Source: Flavisolibacter ginsenosidimutans (GTDB taxonomy: Bacteria > Bacteroidota > Bacteroidia > Chitinophagales > Chitinophagaceae). Taken from it: a stretch of 64,000 bases of DNA. Each line of letters begins with the position of its first letter. Within the stretch, counting starts at the first letter, position 1. The position numbers and the translations under genes were made by a program. Positions 1 through 9,550 of this stretch are shown here, one piece after another. The stretch is taken from assembly GCF_007970805.1 (NCBI RefSeq), contig NZ_CP042433.1:2790001-2854000 (forward strand), given 5' to 3'. A model generated the notes under the pieces. That model was not told the origin of the DNA. It was given only the letters and a program-made list of their open reading frames with translations, and ran no database searches.

Positions 1-86
1 TTAAGATAAGCCAGTATCTGCGATTGACCCAACGGATCGGTCAGTCCGTCGTAACTGATGTACAAAATTTTTCTTACGCCATCCAT
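1..86 (-). CDS. glycosyltransferase, N-terminal fragment (runs off left edge)
   Basis: The first 28 residues read MDGVRKILYISYDG, then TDPLGQSQ. This is the N-terminus typical of family 4 (GT-B) glycosyltransferases of capsule and O-antigen loci: a first beta strand followed by a glycine-containing sugar-nucleotide loop. The ATG at 84-86 lies inside the end of the asparagine synthase gene, overlapping it by 13 bases in another frame, so the two are probably translationally coupled. The rest of the gene lies outside the window, so donor and acceptor specificity cannot be judged. The family call is from the N-terminal motif alone. Confidence 0.7.
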   Translation of the reverse strand, partial: MDGVRKILYISYDGLTDPLGQSQILAYL

Positions 87-1978
87 TGCTTGTACCACAT
101 TTGAAACATCAACAGATACCAAACCTTCAGGTGCTTTTCCTTGCGGCCGTTGAAAAAATCAGCCACGGTTTTTTGTACGGCCGAAACGTTAAACAGCCCG
201 TGCTGCTGAAGGCTGTGTTCACTCAGGTATTCCTCAACCAGTGGCCTTAACTCGTTGGTCAGCCAGGTTTCAACCGGGATGCCAAAGCCCATTTTCGGCC
301 TTTCCATAATTTCTTTGGGAACGTATTTGTGCACGATTTCTTTGAGGATGTATTTTTTTTGTCCGTTACGGTATTTGTATTCCGAAGGAAGTTGCGCTGC
401 CCATTCAATAATGTCCTGGTCGAGGAAGGGCTCACGTCCTTCCAGGCTTACCGACATCGTGGCCCTGTCCACTTTCTGCAAAATATCATCCACCATGTAA
501 GTTTGATAATCAATCGCCATCATGTACGAAAACGGATCACTATAGCCGGCTTTCAGTTCGGTGCTTGTGTGCGCCGTGGACAATTCCTTTACGGGCTGTG
601 CAAACAAAGCTTTGATCTCCGGGCCGGTAAATACCTGGCTCAGGTTTTTCAAAAGTTCCGAAGGCGAAGGGTCGTTCAATAAATTTTTCAGCTTGTCGTA
701 ACGGCTGTGAAAATTCTGCTTGTTGCGCAGGTAAGGAATTTTTTCCGAGGAAACAGAGGCCATTGCGGCAACGGCCATCTTGCGGACGGGCTTTGGAATG
801 GAACTTAATTTTTTCCCGTACCGCGAAATGTAATCGTAACGGTTATAGCCGGCAAAAATCTCGTCGCCCGCATCGGCCGAAAGCGCTACCGTAACTTTCT
901 TTCGGGCCAGCCGGCTTACCAGTATCGTTGGAATGGCACTGCTGTCGGCAAAAGGTTCGTCGTAAAAATGCGGTAGGTCGGGAATGATTTCCAGGGCTTC
1001 CTTTGGCGTGCAATAATACTCGGTGTGCTCCGTACCCAGGTGTTGCGCAATTTGCTTGGCAAAAGGAGCTTCGTTCAGCTTTTCATCGGTAGTGCCGATG
1101 GTGAAGGTCTTGAGTTTTTCGCTGCTGTTCTTTTGCAGCAAGGCCGTCACACAGGTACTGTCGTAACCACCGCTCAAAAAAACACCAACGGGCACATCAG
1201 CCACAGTGCGGTACTGAAAAGCTTTAACCAGTTTGCGTTCTGTTTCGGCAATGGCTTCGGGTAATTCAATCCGGAGTTTGGGCTTGTTATAATAATCGTA
1301 AACGTTCCAATATTGCTCTTCGGCAATTTGCTGCGTTGCCAGGTTTATACGGAGCAAGTAACCCGGTTTTAGTTTGTAGGTGTCGCGGTAAATGCAATGG
1401 GGATGCGACACATAACCGTATTGAAGAAACGATGCTACTGCGCCGGGATTAATTTCCTTTTTGAAAGCCGGGTGTGCAACCAGGGTTTTTAGTTCAGAGC
1501 CAAACAGGAAGAGACCCTCTTTCCAGTAATAGTTGAGGGGCTTTACACCGGCCCGGTCACGAATGAACACGGCCTCGTTTTTCTTTTCATCGTAAAGCGC
1601 AATGGCAAACATGCCGTGCCAACGATGAACGGCATCACCGCCCCATTCGCGCCATGCGTGCAGAATGACCTCGGTGTCGGAATGCGTAGAAAACGCATGA
1701 CCGCGTCTTTGCAACTCGTCGCGTATTTCAGCATAATTGTAAATCTCGCCGTTAAACACCACGTGAAGGCCATCAAAGTGCATGGGCTGATTGGCCGCCG
1801 TGCTAAGATCAATGATCGAGAGCCGGCGGTGACCGAGGCCTATCGCGGCTTCCCGGCCTTCGGCAAAATAAGAGCCTTGCCCATCAGGGCCGCGGTGCTG
1901 AAGACAGGAGGACATGCCTTTGAGGTGTTCCGCTGTGCTTTGCTTTTTAAAGTCAATAAATCCGGCAATACCACACAT
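74..1978 (-). CDS. asnB: glutamine-hydrolysing asparagine synthase
   Basis: This 634-residue protein is a complete AsnB-type amidotransferase. It begins MCGIAGF, so Cys2 is the N-terminal nucleophile of the class II glutaminase domain (about residues 2-215). The synthetase domain follows with the PP-loop SGGYDST near residue 270, which binds ATP. AsnB makes asparagine from aspartate, glutamine and ATP. AsnB-like proteins inside polysaccharide loci are often thought to amidate sugar acids or a glycan precursor instead; that is inference from context here. The gene begins 2 bases after the upstream glycosyltransferase stop and overlaps the next glycosyltransferase by 13 bases, so it is embedded in the operon. 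Confidence 0.92.
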   Translation of the reverse strand: MCGIAGFIDFKKQSTAEHLKGMSSCLQHRGPDGQGSYFAEGREAAIGLGHRRLSIIDLSTAANQPMHFDGLHVVFNGEIYNYAEIRDELQRRGHAFSTHSDTEVILHAWREWGGDAVHRWHGMFAIALYDEKKNEAVFIRDRAGVKPLNYYWKEGLFLFGSELKTLVAHPAFKKEINPGAVASFLQYGYVSHPHCIYRDTYKLKPGYLLRINLATQQIAEEQYWNVYDYYNKPKLRIELPEAIAETERKLVKAFQYRTVADVPVGVFLSGGYDSTCVTALLQKNSSEKLKTFTIGTTDEKLNEAPFAKQIAQHLGTEHTEYYCTPKEALEIIPDLPHFYDEPFADSSAIPTILVSRLARKKVTVALSADAGDEIFAGYNRYDYISRYGKKLSSIPKPVRKMAVAAMASVSSEKIPYLRNKQNFHSRYDKLKNLLNDPSPSELLKNLSQVFTGPEIKALFAQPVKELSTAHTSTELKAGYSDPFSYMMAIDYQTYMVDDILQKVDRATMSVSLEGREPFLDQDIIEWAAQLPSEYKYRNGQKKYILKEIVHKYVPKEIMERPKMGFGIPVETWLTNELRPLVEEYLSEHSLQQHGLFNVSAVQKTVADFFNGRKEKHLKVWYLLMFQMWYKQWMA

Positions 1979-1980
1979 AA

Positions 1981-2997
1981 TTACGATCTGCTTTTAACGG
2001 CCAAAAATTTTTCGGGGCCTAAGAGTATTACGCCGCCCAGGCGTTTAAACTCTTTTACCTTCCTGTTGAAATCCCACGAATTCAGGCTCAATTGCATAAA
2101 CGTTGAAACCGCTTTCTTGTAGTTTTTGGTATACAGCGCCTTAAGGTATTCAAATTCCATTTTGCGCCACTTCTGTATGTTCTGGGCCTCTTTCAGATGC
2201 GGATACCGGTCCACCAGTGCGCTGGTAGCAGCCATGTTCGCCGATCCCTTTTCTATGGTCTTTAGCGCACTGTTAAGCGTATTGGAAACGCCGCTGCTGT
2301 TCAAGCCAAATATCCGGTATTGAAACAAGACCTTGTTCACCAAATATGCAAGGGAGTCCGGCGGATTGGTGAGCACGATGAACTGGGCCATGGGATGATC
2401 CTGGTAACAAAGCCGTTTGAAGCCCGGTATTGTGAAAGACGAAAGAAAGGCCTCGAATGCTTTTACGTCGAAGCCGGCACGCCGGAAACAATAAGCGCTT
2501 CCAAGCCATATTCCTTTGTAACCCAAAATGGAATCTTTCACCCGGTTGGAAAGGGTGACCTTATCGGGGTTGTCCTTTGTTATGCGTTCTAAATTTTTCT
2601 GCGTTGAATCCGTTTGTCCCGTTGGTTTTCCATCGCTGTCAATGATCTCGTAATTGTGCGAGACCAACACCACCTTTTCATCCTTTTCAAAAACGCTCAT
2701 GACTTCGGCCAGCTTTTGCGGCAGCCAAACATCATCGCCGTCCAGGAAGCTGATAACCGAACCCGTTGACTTGTTGATGCCCGCAAGCGTTGCCTGTAAA
2801 ACACCGGAGTTTTCCGGCAGTCTTAGGTAACAAAGCCGGTCGCTGTACTTTTGAATAACGTTGGCCGAAGCATCTGTGCTGCAGTCGTCAACCACAATGA
2901 TTTCATCGGGTGTCCTCGTTTGGTTCAACACCGACAAGATAGCGGGCTCGATGTATTTTTCGAGGTTGTAACAGGTAATGATAACGCTAACGGTCAT
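1981..2997 (-). CDS. family 2 glycosyltransferase
   Basis: This is a 338-residue GT-A fold enzyme. The N-terminus MTVSVIITCYNLEKYIE and the following DDCSTD are the nucleotide-binding start of family 2 glycosyltransferases, and SFLDGDDVW near residue 90 supplies the DxD-type metal-binding motif. No membrane segment is evident, so it probably works on the cytoplasmic side of the inner membrane, adding one sugar to the lipid-linked repeat unit. The sugar is unknown. It stops 2 bases before asnB, and a 60-base gap separates it from the upstream acetyltransferase gene, one of the larger spacings in this operon. Confidence 0.9.
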   Translation of the reverse strand: MTVSVIITCYNLEKYIEPAILSVLNQTRTPDEIIVVDDCSTDASANVIQKYSDRLCYLRLPENSGVLQATLAGINKSTGSVISFLDGDDVWLPQKLAEVMSVFEKDEKVVLVSHNYEIIDSDGKPTGQTDSTQKNLERITKDNPDKVTLSNRVKDSILGYKGIWLGSAYCFRRAGFDVKAFEAFLSSFTIPGFKRLCYQDHPMAQFIVLTNPPDSLAYLVNKVLFQYRIFGLNSSGVSNTLNSALKTIEKGSANMAATSALVDRYPHLKEAQNIQKWRKMEFEYLKALYTKNYKKAVSTFMQLSLNSWDFNRKVKEFKRLGGVILLGPEKFLAVKSRS

Positions 2998-3057
2998 TGT
3001 AAACGGAAGACTCTTGGAGGTGATTTGTCTTTATAAATAAAAAGGAAAGAAGAATCG

Positions 3058-3504
3058 CTATTGAGGCAAGGTTTTAATGATTCTCGCAGGATTGCCCGCC
3101 ACCACCACACCCGGCGGCACGTCTTTCGTCACCACGGCTCCCGCCCCCACGATGCTCTTTCGTCCGATGGTGACACCCTGCAACACAATCGCTCCCGCAC
3201 CAATCCATACGTCGTCTTCAATGACGATGGGCTTTGAAATGTGTTCGGGCTTTTTCACTTTCATGAAGTTCTCAACGTCAAGACCGGTATCAATCAACTT
3301 CACGTCCACGGAGAGAACCACGTTACTTCCGATCACAATTTTGTGATGGCCCAAAATATAAACGCCCGAGTTGATGCCGCAGTCATCACCGATAGTCACA
3401 TTGCGGGGGTTACCCACACGAAAAAGGCCAAGCACGCCAACTTTTTTCCGGAAAACATAATACCCATAAGTTCGCAGCAGCAATCTTTTTACCCTATTTG
3501 ACAT
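3058..3504 (-). CDS. left-handed beta-helix O-acetyltransferase
   Basis: This 148-residue protein has hexapeptide repeats of the left-handed beta-helix type through most of its length (for example [31 protein letters not shown]) and ends with [10 protein letters not shown], the usual tail of NodL/LacA/maltose acetyltransferase-like enzymes. Such proteins transfer acetyl from acetyl-CoA to a sugar hydroxyl or amine, working as trimers. Its position between two glycosyltransferases suggests it acetylates a residue of the surface glycan. The acceptor cannot be told from sequence. It follows the upstream glycosyltransferase by 19 bases. Confidence 0.88.
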   Translation of the reverse strand: MSNRVKRLLLRTYGYYVFRKKVGVLGLFRVGNPRNVTIGDDCGINSGVYILGHHKIVIGSNVVLSVDVKLIDTGLDVENFMKVKKPEHISKPIVIEDDVWIGAGAIVLQGVTIGRKSIVGAGAVVTKDVPPGVVVAGNPARIIKTLPQ

Positions 3505-3523
3505 AAATTTTATCGGACGGACT

Positions 3524-4702
3524 TTACGAAAGATGAGAGGCGGGGATTTCTTGTTTCCCCTGGAAGATTTTTACTTGATTGTGCGTCTTATGGTATTCAA
3601 TGACTTCAAGAATATTATTGCACGGAACAAGTACCTGCTGTTTGTTTCGATACTGCTTGTCAGCCCAGGCATTTCCCATGCAGAAACGAACGAAATTCTT
3701 TGCCATTTTAATAGAAAAAGTCTTTGCAAACCTAGCCCACACATTAAGCTTCACTTTGTTCGCCAACATACATCGTAAGGTTGCCTTCAGTTCCTGAACT
3801 CCTTCTGCAGCACTGTACGCATAGAGATACGGCAGGTTTATTCTTTCAATCAGGTCCTGCCGTTTCATGGTTGTGAAAGCGCAGTGCATTGATTCGGCAA
3901 CCGTTGTTTGCATATTAAAAACTCGCGGGATAATGGCCGGGAAACGCAAGGTTTTAAACTCGTTGAAATGCGCTTTTGCATTTCCCCTGCTTAAACGGTT
4001 GGTGTTGCTTTTACCGCAAGCACCGTAAATTGTTAACGGGTAGTTGACGAAAACAAACTTGTCGATCAGCAAACTAAAAACATAAGCGGAATAAACGTCC
4101 AAGGAAGTACCGTCAAGCAATTTACCGGTAGCTGTACGCACCCTATCCAGCAAGGCTTTACTGATAAGGCAATGATAGGCCATCGGTAATGACGAATAGC
4201 TAAGGTCCACACGGTCTATAATTGAATCAATAACTTTTTTTGTACTTCTTTCCTCAACCTTGCCGTCGAAAGGATGAAGAATGACGAGTTTGCCTCTTAG
4301 TTCCTCATCGCCGAAATCCGGCCACTTGTACGAATACGCCGCAGAGTCGCCTGTATGTGCTATGGCATCCATTGCGTTTGCTTTTGCCCAACGTGCTGCT
4401 TCGTATAATTCAGGCAGCACCGCATCGTCATCGCCGATTGCGCATTGATACTCGCCAGTGGCATTGTCGAATGCCCGGTTCCAGTTTTCGGTCATTGAGG
4501 GGTTATCCGCAGAATGGAAGTATTTAATATTTGATGCCGTTCCGAATTTTTCAAGAATCTGCTTTTTCAATACGTCGGTATCGCTGCAGTCCTGCACGAT
4601 GATTTCAACGTCATCGCGGTTCAACCGCAAGGCCGACTCAATTGCAAAAAGGCAAGTGTATTGCCGATTTTTCGTAGGAATGATTATACTTAAAAAAGGC
4701 AT
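3524..4702 (-). CDS. family 2 glycosyltransferase
   Basis: A 392-residue protein beginning [16 protein letters not shown], the first strand and substrate loop of family 2 glycosyltransferases. [12 protein letters not shown] near residue 90 provides the acidic metal-binding motif. The C-terminal third has lysine- and arginine-rich amphipathic stretches that may attach it to the membrane. It is a different subfamily from the enzyme at 1981-2997 and presumably adds a different sugar. It starts 6 bases after the flippase gene ends. Donor and acceptor are unknown. Confidence 0.88.
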   Translation of the reverse strand: MPFLSIIIPTKNRQYTCLFAIESALRLNRDDVEIIVQDCSDTDVLKKQILEKFGTASNIKYFHSADNPSMTENWNRAFDNATGEYQCAIGDDDAVLPELYEAARWAKANAMDAIAHTGDSAAYSYKWPDFGDEELRGKLVILHPFDGKVEERSTKKVIDSIIDRVDLSYSSLPMAYHCLISKALLDRVRTATGKLLDGTSLDVYSAYVFSLLIDKFVFVNYPLTIYGACGKSNTNRLSRGNAKAHFNEFKTLRFPAIIPRVFNMQTTVAESMHCAFTTMKRQDLIERINLPYLYAYSAAEGVQELKATLRCMLANKVKLNVWARFAKTFSIKMAKNFVRFCMGNAWADKQYRNKQQVLVPCNNILEVIEYHKTHNQVKIFQGKQEIPASHLS

Positions 4703-4708
4703 AAAGGA

Positions 4709-6283
4709 TTATTTTTTCAAAAAAAGTGCGGTGCAAAATTTTCTCAATTCCGGGATTAAAAACAAATACAACACACCGGCCAATGACAGCAAGGCTCCGA
4801 AATAAAATATATTGAAAGACTGCGTTAGAAAGAAGGTCTGAAGGAGTTTAGCGCCCAGCAATAAAATACCGGAAGATAACAGGGGCAAGGCCGCATCATC
4901 TTTCAGCCAGTTGAACAACTCGCCTTTCATAAACAAGCGGTGAAAAAGCGGGAGGCTGAAAACAATGTAACCGGCGTTCACGCACAACCACACCAGGCTT
5001 GCGCCAAAAGCACCGTATTTGCCTGTCCACCAAAAAAGCAGGGGAACAAGAATGACGGAAGCAATGATGTTTTGATAAATGGTAAACCGCGTGTTGCCTT
5101 TGGCCAGCATAAAAAAATACGGCATCCACATGATGCAGTTGCACATGGTGCCAACGGTAAACGTCTGGAGTATCGGGGCCGTGTGTTCAACAAGTGTTGG
5201 ATTCTTTGTCCAAAAGAATAAAATTTCTTTTGCGAAAAAGACAAGCGTAAAGCCAACGGGAAAAATTACGATAGCCACCCAGCGGCAGCTTTTGTGATAA
5301 AGCCTGATTAATGCCTCTTGCTGATTCGTTGCTACCAAAGTGGCAAAGCGGGGAAACACCACGCTTTGCAAAGGCGAAATAATTTGCGTAAGCATGCTGG
5401 CAAGCATAAAGGCCAGGTTGTAATAGCCAACAAATTCCAGCAACACAAGTTTACTCACAACAATTTTATCGGCTTGGCCGAGAAAGAAAGTAATGAGCGA
5501 GATGCCCATCATGCCGGCCGCAAAGTTGCGCACCGTTTGAAGCTGCGTTTTGGAAAATACCGCCTTTTGATCCGAAGCTGTATAACGCTTGGTCAGGTAG
5601 CGTAGAAAAAGCGTGAACAAGCCAACGCTTATGGCCTGCCATATAAAATACCATTCGATTGTGGGCCTGATGAGCAATAAAACAGTAACGGCGCCAAATG
5701 CTTTTACCAACGCCGACAAAGCGGTAGCCAGGGCGTTGGGTATCTGTTTTTCCAGGCCTATCATTACCCCGTTGTAGATACTGGCAGGGAATTGCAGCGC
5801 AAACACCAAACCCATGATCCGCACGGCTTTTTCAATAACAGGAACGGGAAGGTCTTTGGCTTTTACCCAATAAACAGCAATGGGATTGGCCAGAAAAAAC
5901 ACAACCAGGCCCACTACCAGCGCAATGGCCCAGTAAATTATTTCGACAGAGAAAACCAGGTTGCGCAAATCATGCTTCTTGTCCGGTTGCGCATTCAATA
6001 TCGCTACCTGGCGACTGATGGCGGTACTTAGGCCCAGGTCGAGAACGATCAGGGCACCGGAAAGTGTTCCGTAAAACGCAACCAACCCGTAGCTTTCAAC
6101 ACCAATCAGGCGAATGTAAATGGGCACGAAGACTATACCCGCCAGGGCTACAACGGCCCTGCTGAAAAGGTTGGCTATAACCCTGGCCGAACTTGATTGA
6201 AAATTGAGCCGGGACAGTAGCGGAACCTTCGGGAGCTGCAAAACGTGTTTATTCAATGGGTACGTTAAAGAATGTTTGCGCAT
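4709..6283 (-). CDS. polysaccharide flippase (Wzx/MATE-like)
   Basis: A 524-residue, very hydrophobic protein with about 12-14 predicted membrane segments and the start of a polysaccharide-synthesis-protein domain (ARVIANLFSRAVVALAGIV) near residue 33. Wzx-type flippases move undecaprenyl-linked repeat units across the inner membrane, which fits this cluster with its Wza- and Wzc-like genes. The ATG at 6281-6283 overlaps the upstream gene by 35 bases, unusually long for this operon. A TTG nine codons further in (6254-6256) would still overlap but more modestly, so the start is uncertain. No Wzy polymerase is seen in the window and it may lie beyond position 1. Confidence 0.9.
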   Translation of the reverse strand: MRKHSLTYPLNKHVLQLPKVPLLSRLNFQSSSARVIANLFSRAVVALAGIVFVPIYIRLIGVESYGLVAFYGTLSGALIVLDLGLSTAISRQVAILNAQPDKKHDLRNLVFSVEIIYWAIALVVGLVVFFLANPIAVYWVKAKDLPVPVIEKAVRIMGLVFALQFPASIYNGVMIGLEKQIPNALATALSALVKAFGAVTVLLLIRPTIEWYFIWQAISVGLFTLFLRYLTKRYTASDQKAVFSKTQLQTVRNFAAGMMGISLITFFLGQADKIVVSKLVLLEFVGYYNLAFMLASMLTQIISPLQSVVFPRFATLVATNQQEALIRLYHKSCRWVAIVIFPVGFTLVFFAKEILFFWTKNPTLVEHTAPILQTFTVGTMCNCIMWMPYFFMLAKGNTRFTIYQNIIASVILVPLLFWWTGKYGAFGASLVWLCVNAGYIVFSLPLFHRLFMKGELFNWLKDDAALPLLSSGILLLGAKLLQTFFLTQSFNIFYFGALLSLAGVLYLFLIPELRKFCTALFLKK

Positions 6284-6920
6284 AAGACGTTGCGGAAGGC
6301 TTGAATATCACTTCTCCCGTCTTGCTGCGATAAGCCACTGTATTGTTGGCAATATCTGTTTCAAAAATATTTGTGTAAGCGCTTACGGAAACGTTTTTAC
6401 CAATTTTGCAATTGCCGATAAGTGAACTGTGCGCCGTGAGCGACACGCCTTTGTCCATAACCGGGTAAACGCCTTTTTGCGAGCCAACGGTAACGCCCTG
6501 CAAGGCCACAAAAAAATCGGCGTACGTTGCTTTGCCCAGCATTGTGCCGCTGCAATGGAACAGCAGAAAAATATCGGGCATCTGCGTGTTGTACATGCAA
6601 TCCAGGCCGTGGAGTGTTTTGTTCAGGTAATAAAGCTTGTTGCACAAATTGGCATTAGCCTCTTTTCGCCACAGCGAGTTGGCAAGATACCACAGGTACA
6701 TTACGTAATGGTCGCTATGCAGGTGGTTAAAAATGACTTCTTCTCCGTTGAAATAATGTTTGAGTGTGCAATGTTTGAAACAAAATTCCAGGCGGTCCAA
6801 TGCTTCCGTAACCAAGGCCACATGCCCGTTTAAATCAACAAGTTTGTTATCCGGAAAAAGATGATTGAGTTGTGCTGTGGTATAACGGGTTAATTCGGCT
6901 TTGGTTAGTGATGTTCTCAT
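6249..6920 (-). CDS. acetyltransferase-like protein with C-terminal beta-helix repeats
   Basis: A protein of 223 residues. The first 110 or so are helical and not recognised. The rest resembles serine O-acetyltransferase-type proteins: a stretch around ALQGVTVGSQKGVYPVMDKG followed by hexapeptide-like turns (SLIGNCKIGKNVSVSAYTNI). I chose the ATG at 6918-6920 (MRTSLTKAEL) because it makes an ATGA overlap with the upstream reductase gene, typical of coupled genes; an in-frame start 13 codons upstream lies within that gene. It may acetylate the sugar made by the preceding module. A structural relative without activity is also possible. Confidence 0.8.
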   Translation of the reverse strand: MRTSLTKAELTRYTTAQLNHLFPDNKLVDLNGHVALVTEALDRLEFCFKHCTLKHYFNGEEVIFNHLHSDHYVMYLWYLANSLWRKEANANLCNKLYYLNKTLHGLDCMYNTQMPDIFLLFHCSGTMLGKATYADFFVALQGVTVGSQKGVYPVMDKGVSLTAHSSLIGNCKIGKNVSVSAYTNIFETDIANNTVAYRSKTGEVIFKPSATSYAQTFFNVPIE

Positions 6921-7771
6921 TGGGCCAGGATGGTTTTCAATTTTGTTGCGTCTCCCCAAAAAGCCATCGGCTCGTAATCGGGATATGGATAAAAACCACG
7001 GTTTAATTTAATGGAGCGGCCGTCCTTTTCAAGGTGTTGCTTTACGAGTTCGTTCACCGTTATGCCGTTGCCGCTGCAACAGTTTAGGATTCCCTCTGCC
7101 TTTTCCTGCAAGGCAATCGCCACAATATTTTCCGCCACTTTTTCCACCGGTAAATAATCTCTTACCTGCTCGCCGCCGCTCATGTTAAAGGTATCGTCAC
7201 CTCTTTGGAGCGCAGCGTCCAGTTGCGCCAAAAGTGACCTGGGATTTTGTCCCTCGCCGTACATGTAAAACAGCCGCACCCATTTAAGAGAAAAGGGAGT
7301 TTTCTTTTGCAACTGTTCCAGAAAAAGCCGCAAGGTATTTTTGGCAAGTGCGTAAGGATTGTCGGGCAAAGGATAGGCCTTTTCCGACAACCCGCCTTCC
7401 TGCATGCCGTATTCAAAACAAGTGCCCGTCACCGTTATATCCTTCACACCGTTTTGGACAAGTTTCTTTAAAAAAAAATACTGCCGGGGCAATACTTCTT
7501 CAAAATGAAACAGGTCTTTGTAATTGGGCAACCCCTGCCAGGCCAAATGAATGACGGCGTCCGGCTTTTGAAATTTTTCAAAGAGGTTTTCGTCCTTCGT
7601 TTCACTGCCGATGCTGTGCGGAATAAACGTCCGATGTTCCAGCCAGTCTTTTCCTTTTTTACTCTCCGCAGACGAAGCCGTTGCGATAACGACACAATCG
7701 CGTTTCTGTAGAGAGGCAATCACGTGCCTTCCTATAAATCCAGTAGCGCCGGTTACCAATACCTTTTTCAT
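6917..7771 (-). CDS. NAD(P)-dependent sugar epimerase/reductase (SDR family)
   Basis: A 284-residue extended short-chain dehydrogenase. It starts MKKVLVTGATGFIGRHV with the TGxxGxxG nucleotide-binding motif and has the catalytic Y-x3-K as NPYALAK near residue 140. I chose the ATG at 7769-7771; the reading frame extends 4 codons upstream to a TTG, but that region overlaps the methyltransferase stop. Directly downstream of a CDP-glucose 4,6-dehydratase, 3,5-epimerase and C-methyltransferase, it is the natural candidate for the 4-ketoreductase that finishes the activated sugar. That role is inference; the family assignment is firm. Confidence 0.88.
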   Translation of the reverse strand: MKKVLVTGATGFIGRHVIASLQKRDCVVIATASSAESKKGKDWLEHRTFIPHSIGSETKDENLFEKFQKPDAVIHLAWQGLPNYKDLFHFEEVLPRQYFFLKKLVQNGVKDITVTGTCFEYGMQEGGLSEKAYPLPDNPYALAKNTLRLFLEQLQKKTPFSLKWVRLFYMYGEGQNPRSLLAQLDAALQRGDDTFNMSGGEQVRDYLPVEKVAENIVAIALQEKAEGILNCCSGNGITVNELVKQHLEKDGRSIKLNRGFYPYPDYEPMAFWGDATKLKTILAQ

Positions 7772-7775
7772 TCGA

Positions 7776-9002
7776 TCAAACAACTTGAAGAGAAGGAATG
7801 GGAATTACAAACCGGCCACCCCAATCTTTAATATAGGATAACTGTTCGGTAATTTCGTCTTTTAAATTCCAGGGAAGAACAATGACGTAATCCGGCTTTT
7901 CGGCCTTTAAGTATTCTTCGTTCTTCACCGGGATGTGACTTGCCGGTAAAAATTTATCCTGCTTCGCGGGATTACGGTCCACCACAAATTCAATCAGGTC
8001 ATTTTTAACGCCGCAATAGTTTAGCAGCGTATTGCCCTTGGCCGCGGCCCCGTAAGCCGCTACTCGTTTACCGCCTTTTTTTTGTTCAACCAGGAACGAG
8101 ATCAACGCCAGTTTTACCCCCAGGGCCTTCTGCTGAAAGTTGTTGTAGTACTCCGGTCCTGTTAAGCCTTTTTCTTCTTCCTTTTTCAACAAGGCTTCAA
8201 CGTTAGCGGAAATCTCTTTTGAGTTGTCCTCTTTGTGCTTTGCGTAAATGCGCAGCGACCCCCCGTGGGTCGGCAATTCGTCAACGTCAAACAGTTCCAA
8301 TCCCTGCGCTTCAAATATTTGCTTGACGGTATGGAAAGAGAGATAAGAAAAGTGTTCGTGGTAGATGGTGTCAAATTGATTGTTGTCCACCAATTGCATC
8401 AGGTGCGGAAACTCCATGGTGATCACACCTTGCGGCTTTAAGATAACCTTCATGCCGCTGACAAAATCAACAATGTCCGGCACGTGCGCCAGTACGTTAT
8501 TTCCCAGCAGCAGATCGGCTTTTATTCCTTTGGCGCTTAGGTCCTTCGCCAGCCGTACGCCAAAGAAGTCAACCACGCTTTCAATGCCTTTTGCCTTTGC
8601 GGCTTCGGCCGTGTTAGCCGTAGGCTCAACGCCCAGAACGGGAATGCCTTTTTGCTGAAAATACTGCAACAGGTATCCATCGTTTGAGGCCAGTTCAATC
8701 ACTTGCGAGCCTTCGTTTAAGCCGAATCGCTCCGTCATCAGTTCCGTATAGCGTTTGGCGTGGGCAAGCCAGCTTGTGGAGAACGAAGAAAAATAAACGT
8801 AGTCGCTGTTAAAGATGGCGTCGGACTTTTTGTACTCGTCCACCTGCACCAGAAAACAATTGTGGCAAGTGTAAACTTTTAGCGGGTAAAAGGTTTCGGG
8901 TTCGTTCAATTGCTCCTGTGTAAGAAAGGAGTTGGAAGCAGGCGAATTAATCAGGTCAATAAATACGTGCTTAAGTTCTGTTTTACAAAATCTGCATTGC
9001 AT
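7776..9002 (-). CDS. nucleotide-sugar C-methyltransferase (TylC3/NovU-like)
   Basis: A 408-residue SAM-dependent methyltransferase with the three-part layout of deoxysugar C-methyltransferases: an N-terminal zinc-binding domain (CRFC at residues 3-6, CHNC near 50), a central SAM-binding Rossmann domain (VIELASNDGYLLQYF), and a C-terminal domain with the GAAAKGNTLLNY motif. Known members (TylC3, NovU, MtmC) add methyl to C-3 of NDP-4-keto-6-deoxysugars. The ATG at 9000-9002 was chosen because the protein begins MQCRFC as in the family; the open frame extends 56 codons upstream but only through the epimerase gene. It sits 2 bases after that epimerase and 4 before the reductase. Confidence 0.93.
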   Translation of the reverse strand: MQCRFCKTELKHVFIDLINSPASNSFLTQEQLNEPETFYPLKVYTCHNCFLVQVDEYKKSDAIFNSDYVYFSSFSTSWLAHAKRYTELMTERFGLNEGSQVIELASNDGYLLQYFQQKGIPVLGVEPTANTAEAAKAKGIESVVDFFGVRLAKDLSAKGIKADLLLGNNVLAHVPDIVDFVSGMKVILKPQGVITMEFPHLMQLVDNNQFDTIYHEHFSYLSFHTVKQIFEAQGLELFDVDELPTHGGSLRIYAKHKEDNSKEISANVEALLKKEEEKGLTGPEYYNNFQQKALGVKLALISFLVEQKKGGKRVAAYGAAAKGNTLLNYCGVKNDLIEFVVDRNPAKQDKFLPASHIPVKNEEYLKAEKPDYVIVLPWNLKDEITEQLSYIKDWGGRFVIPIPSLQVV

Positions 9003-9004
9003 AA

Positions 9005-9550
9005 TTAAATTCCTTTGAAGTCTTCGGTGAGGTAAGGATGTTTCTCGTCCCGTGGCGATAAAAGTGTTACAGGTAAGGGCCAGGCGATGTTGAGCAAAGG
9101 GTCGTTGTATCGGAGGCCCGCTTCGGCCGCAGGCGTGTAAAATTCGGTGTGATGATAAAGCAATTCGCAATTGTCAGCAAGGCATTGAAAGCCGTGGGCA
9201 AACCCTTCAGGGATATACAACATGCGCCGGTTGGCAGCCGACAATTCCACACCGTACCATTGCAGAAAGGTAGGAGAACCTTCCCGTAAATCAACAATCA
9301 CGTCGTATACGGAACCGGCAATGCAGCGAACCATTTTTACCTCGCGGTAAGGTTTTACCTGGAAGTGCATGCCCCTGATGGTTCCTTTTTTATAGGTCAC
9401 TGAATGGTTCATTTGCACCCATTCTTTCGTGTGACCAATCTGTTCAAAAAGATCTTTGCTGAAATAGCGGGCGAACCATCCGCGTTCATCCTGAAAAGGG
9501 TTCAGGTCAATCAGGTAACTGCTGCTTAACGGTGTCGGTGTAAAGTTCAC
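9005..9550 (-). CDS. rfbC: dTDP-4-dehydrorhamnose 3,5-epimerase family protein
   Basis: A 181-residue RmlC-type cupin, the usual length for the family. IRGMHFQ carries the catalytic histidine near residue 62, and YIPEGFAHGFQ and YHHTEFY form the conserved active-site strands. These enzymes epimerise C-3 and/or C-5 of NDP-4-keto-6-deoxyglucose. Its start overlaps the rfbG stop in ATGA form and the C-methyltransferase follows by 2 bases, so although annotated after the dTDP enzyme it probably works on the CDP-4-keto-6-deoxyglucose made by rfbG. It could also serve the rfbA/rfbB dTDP branch; sequence alone does not settle this. Confidence 0.93.
   Translation of the reverse strand: MNFTPTPLSSSYLIDLNPFQDERGWFARYFSKDLFEQIGHTKEWVQMNHSVTYKKGTIRGMHFQVKPYREVKMVRCIAGSVYDVIVDLREGSPTFLQWYGVELSAANRRMLYIPEGFAHGFQCLADNCELLYHHTEFYTPAAEAGLRYNDPLLNIAWPLPVTLLSPRDEKHPYLTEDFKGI

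Noticed and set aside
329..682. Plus-strand open frame opposite asnB
   Set aside because: It lies entirely within the strongly supported asparagine synthase gene on the other strand and shows no protein-like motifs.
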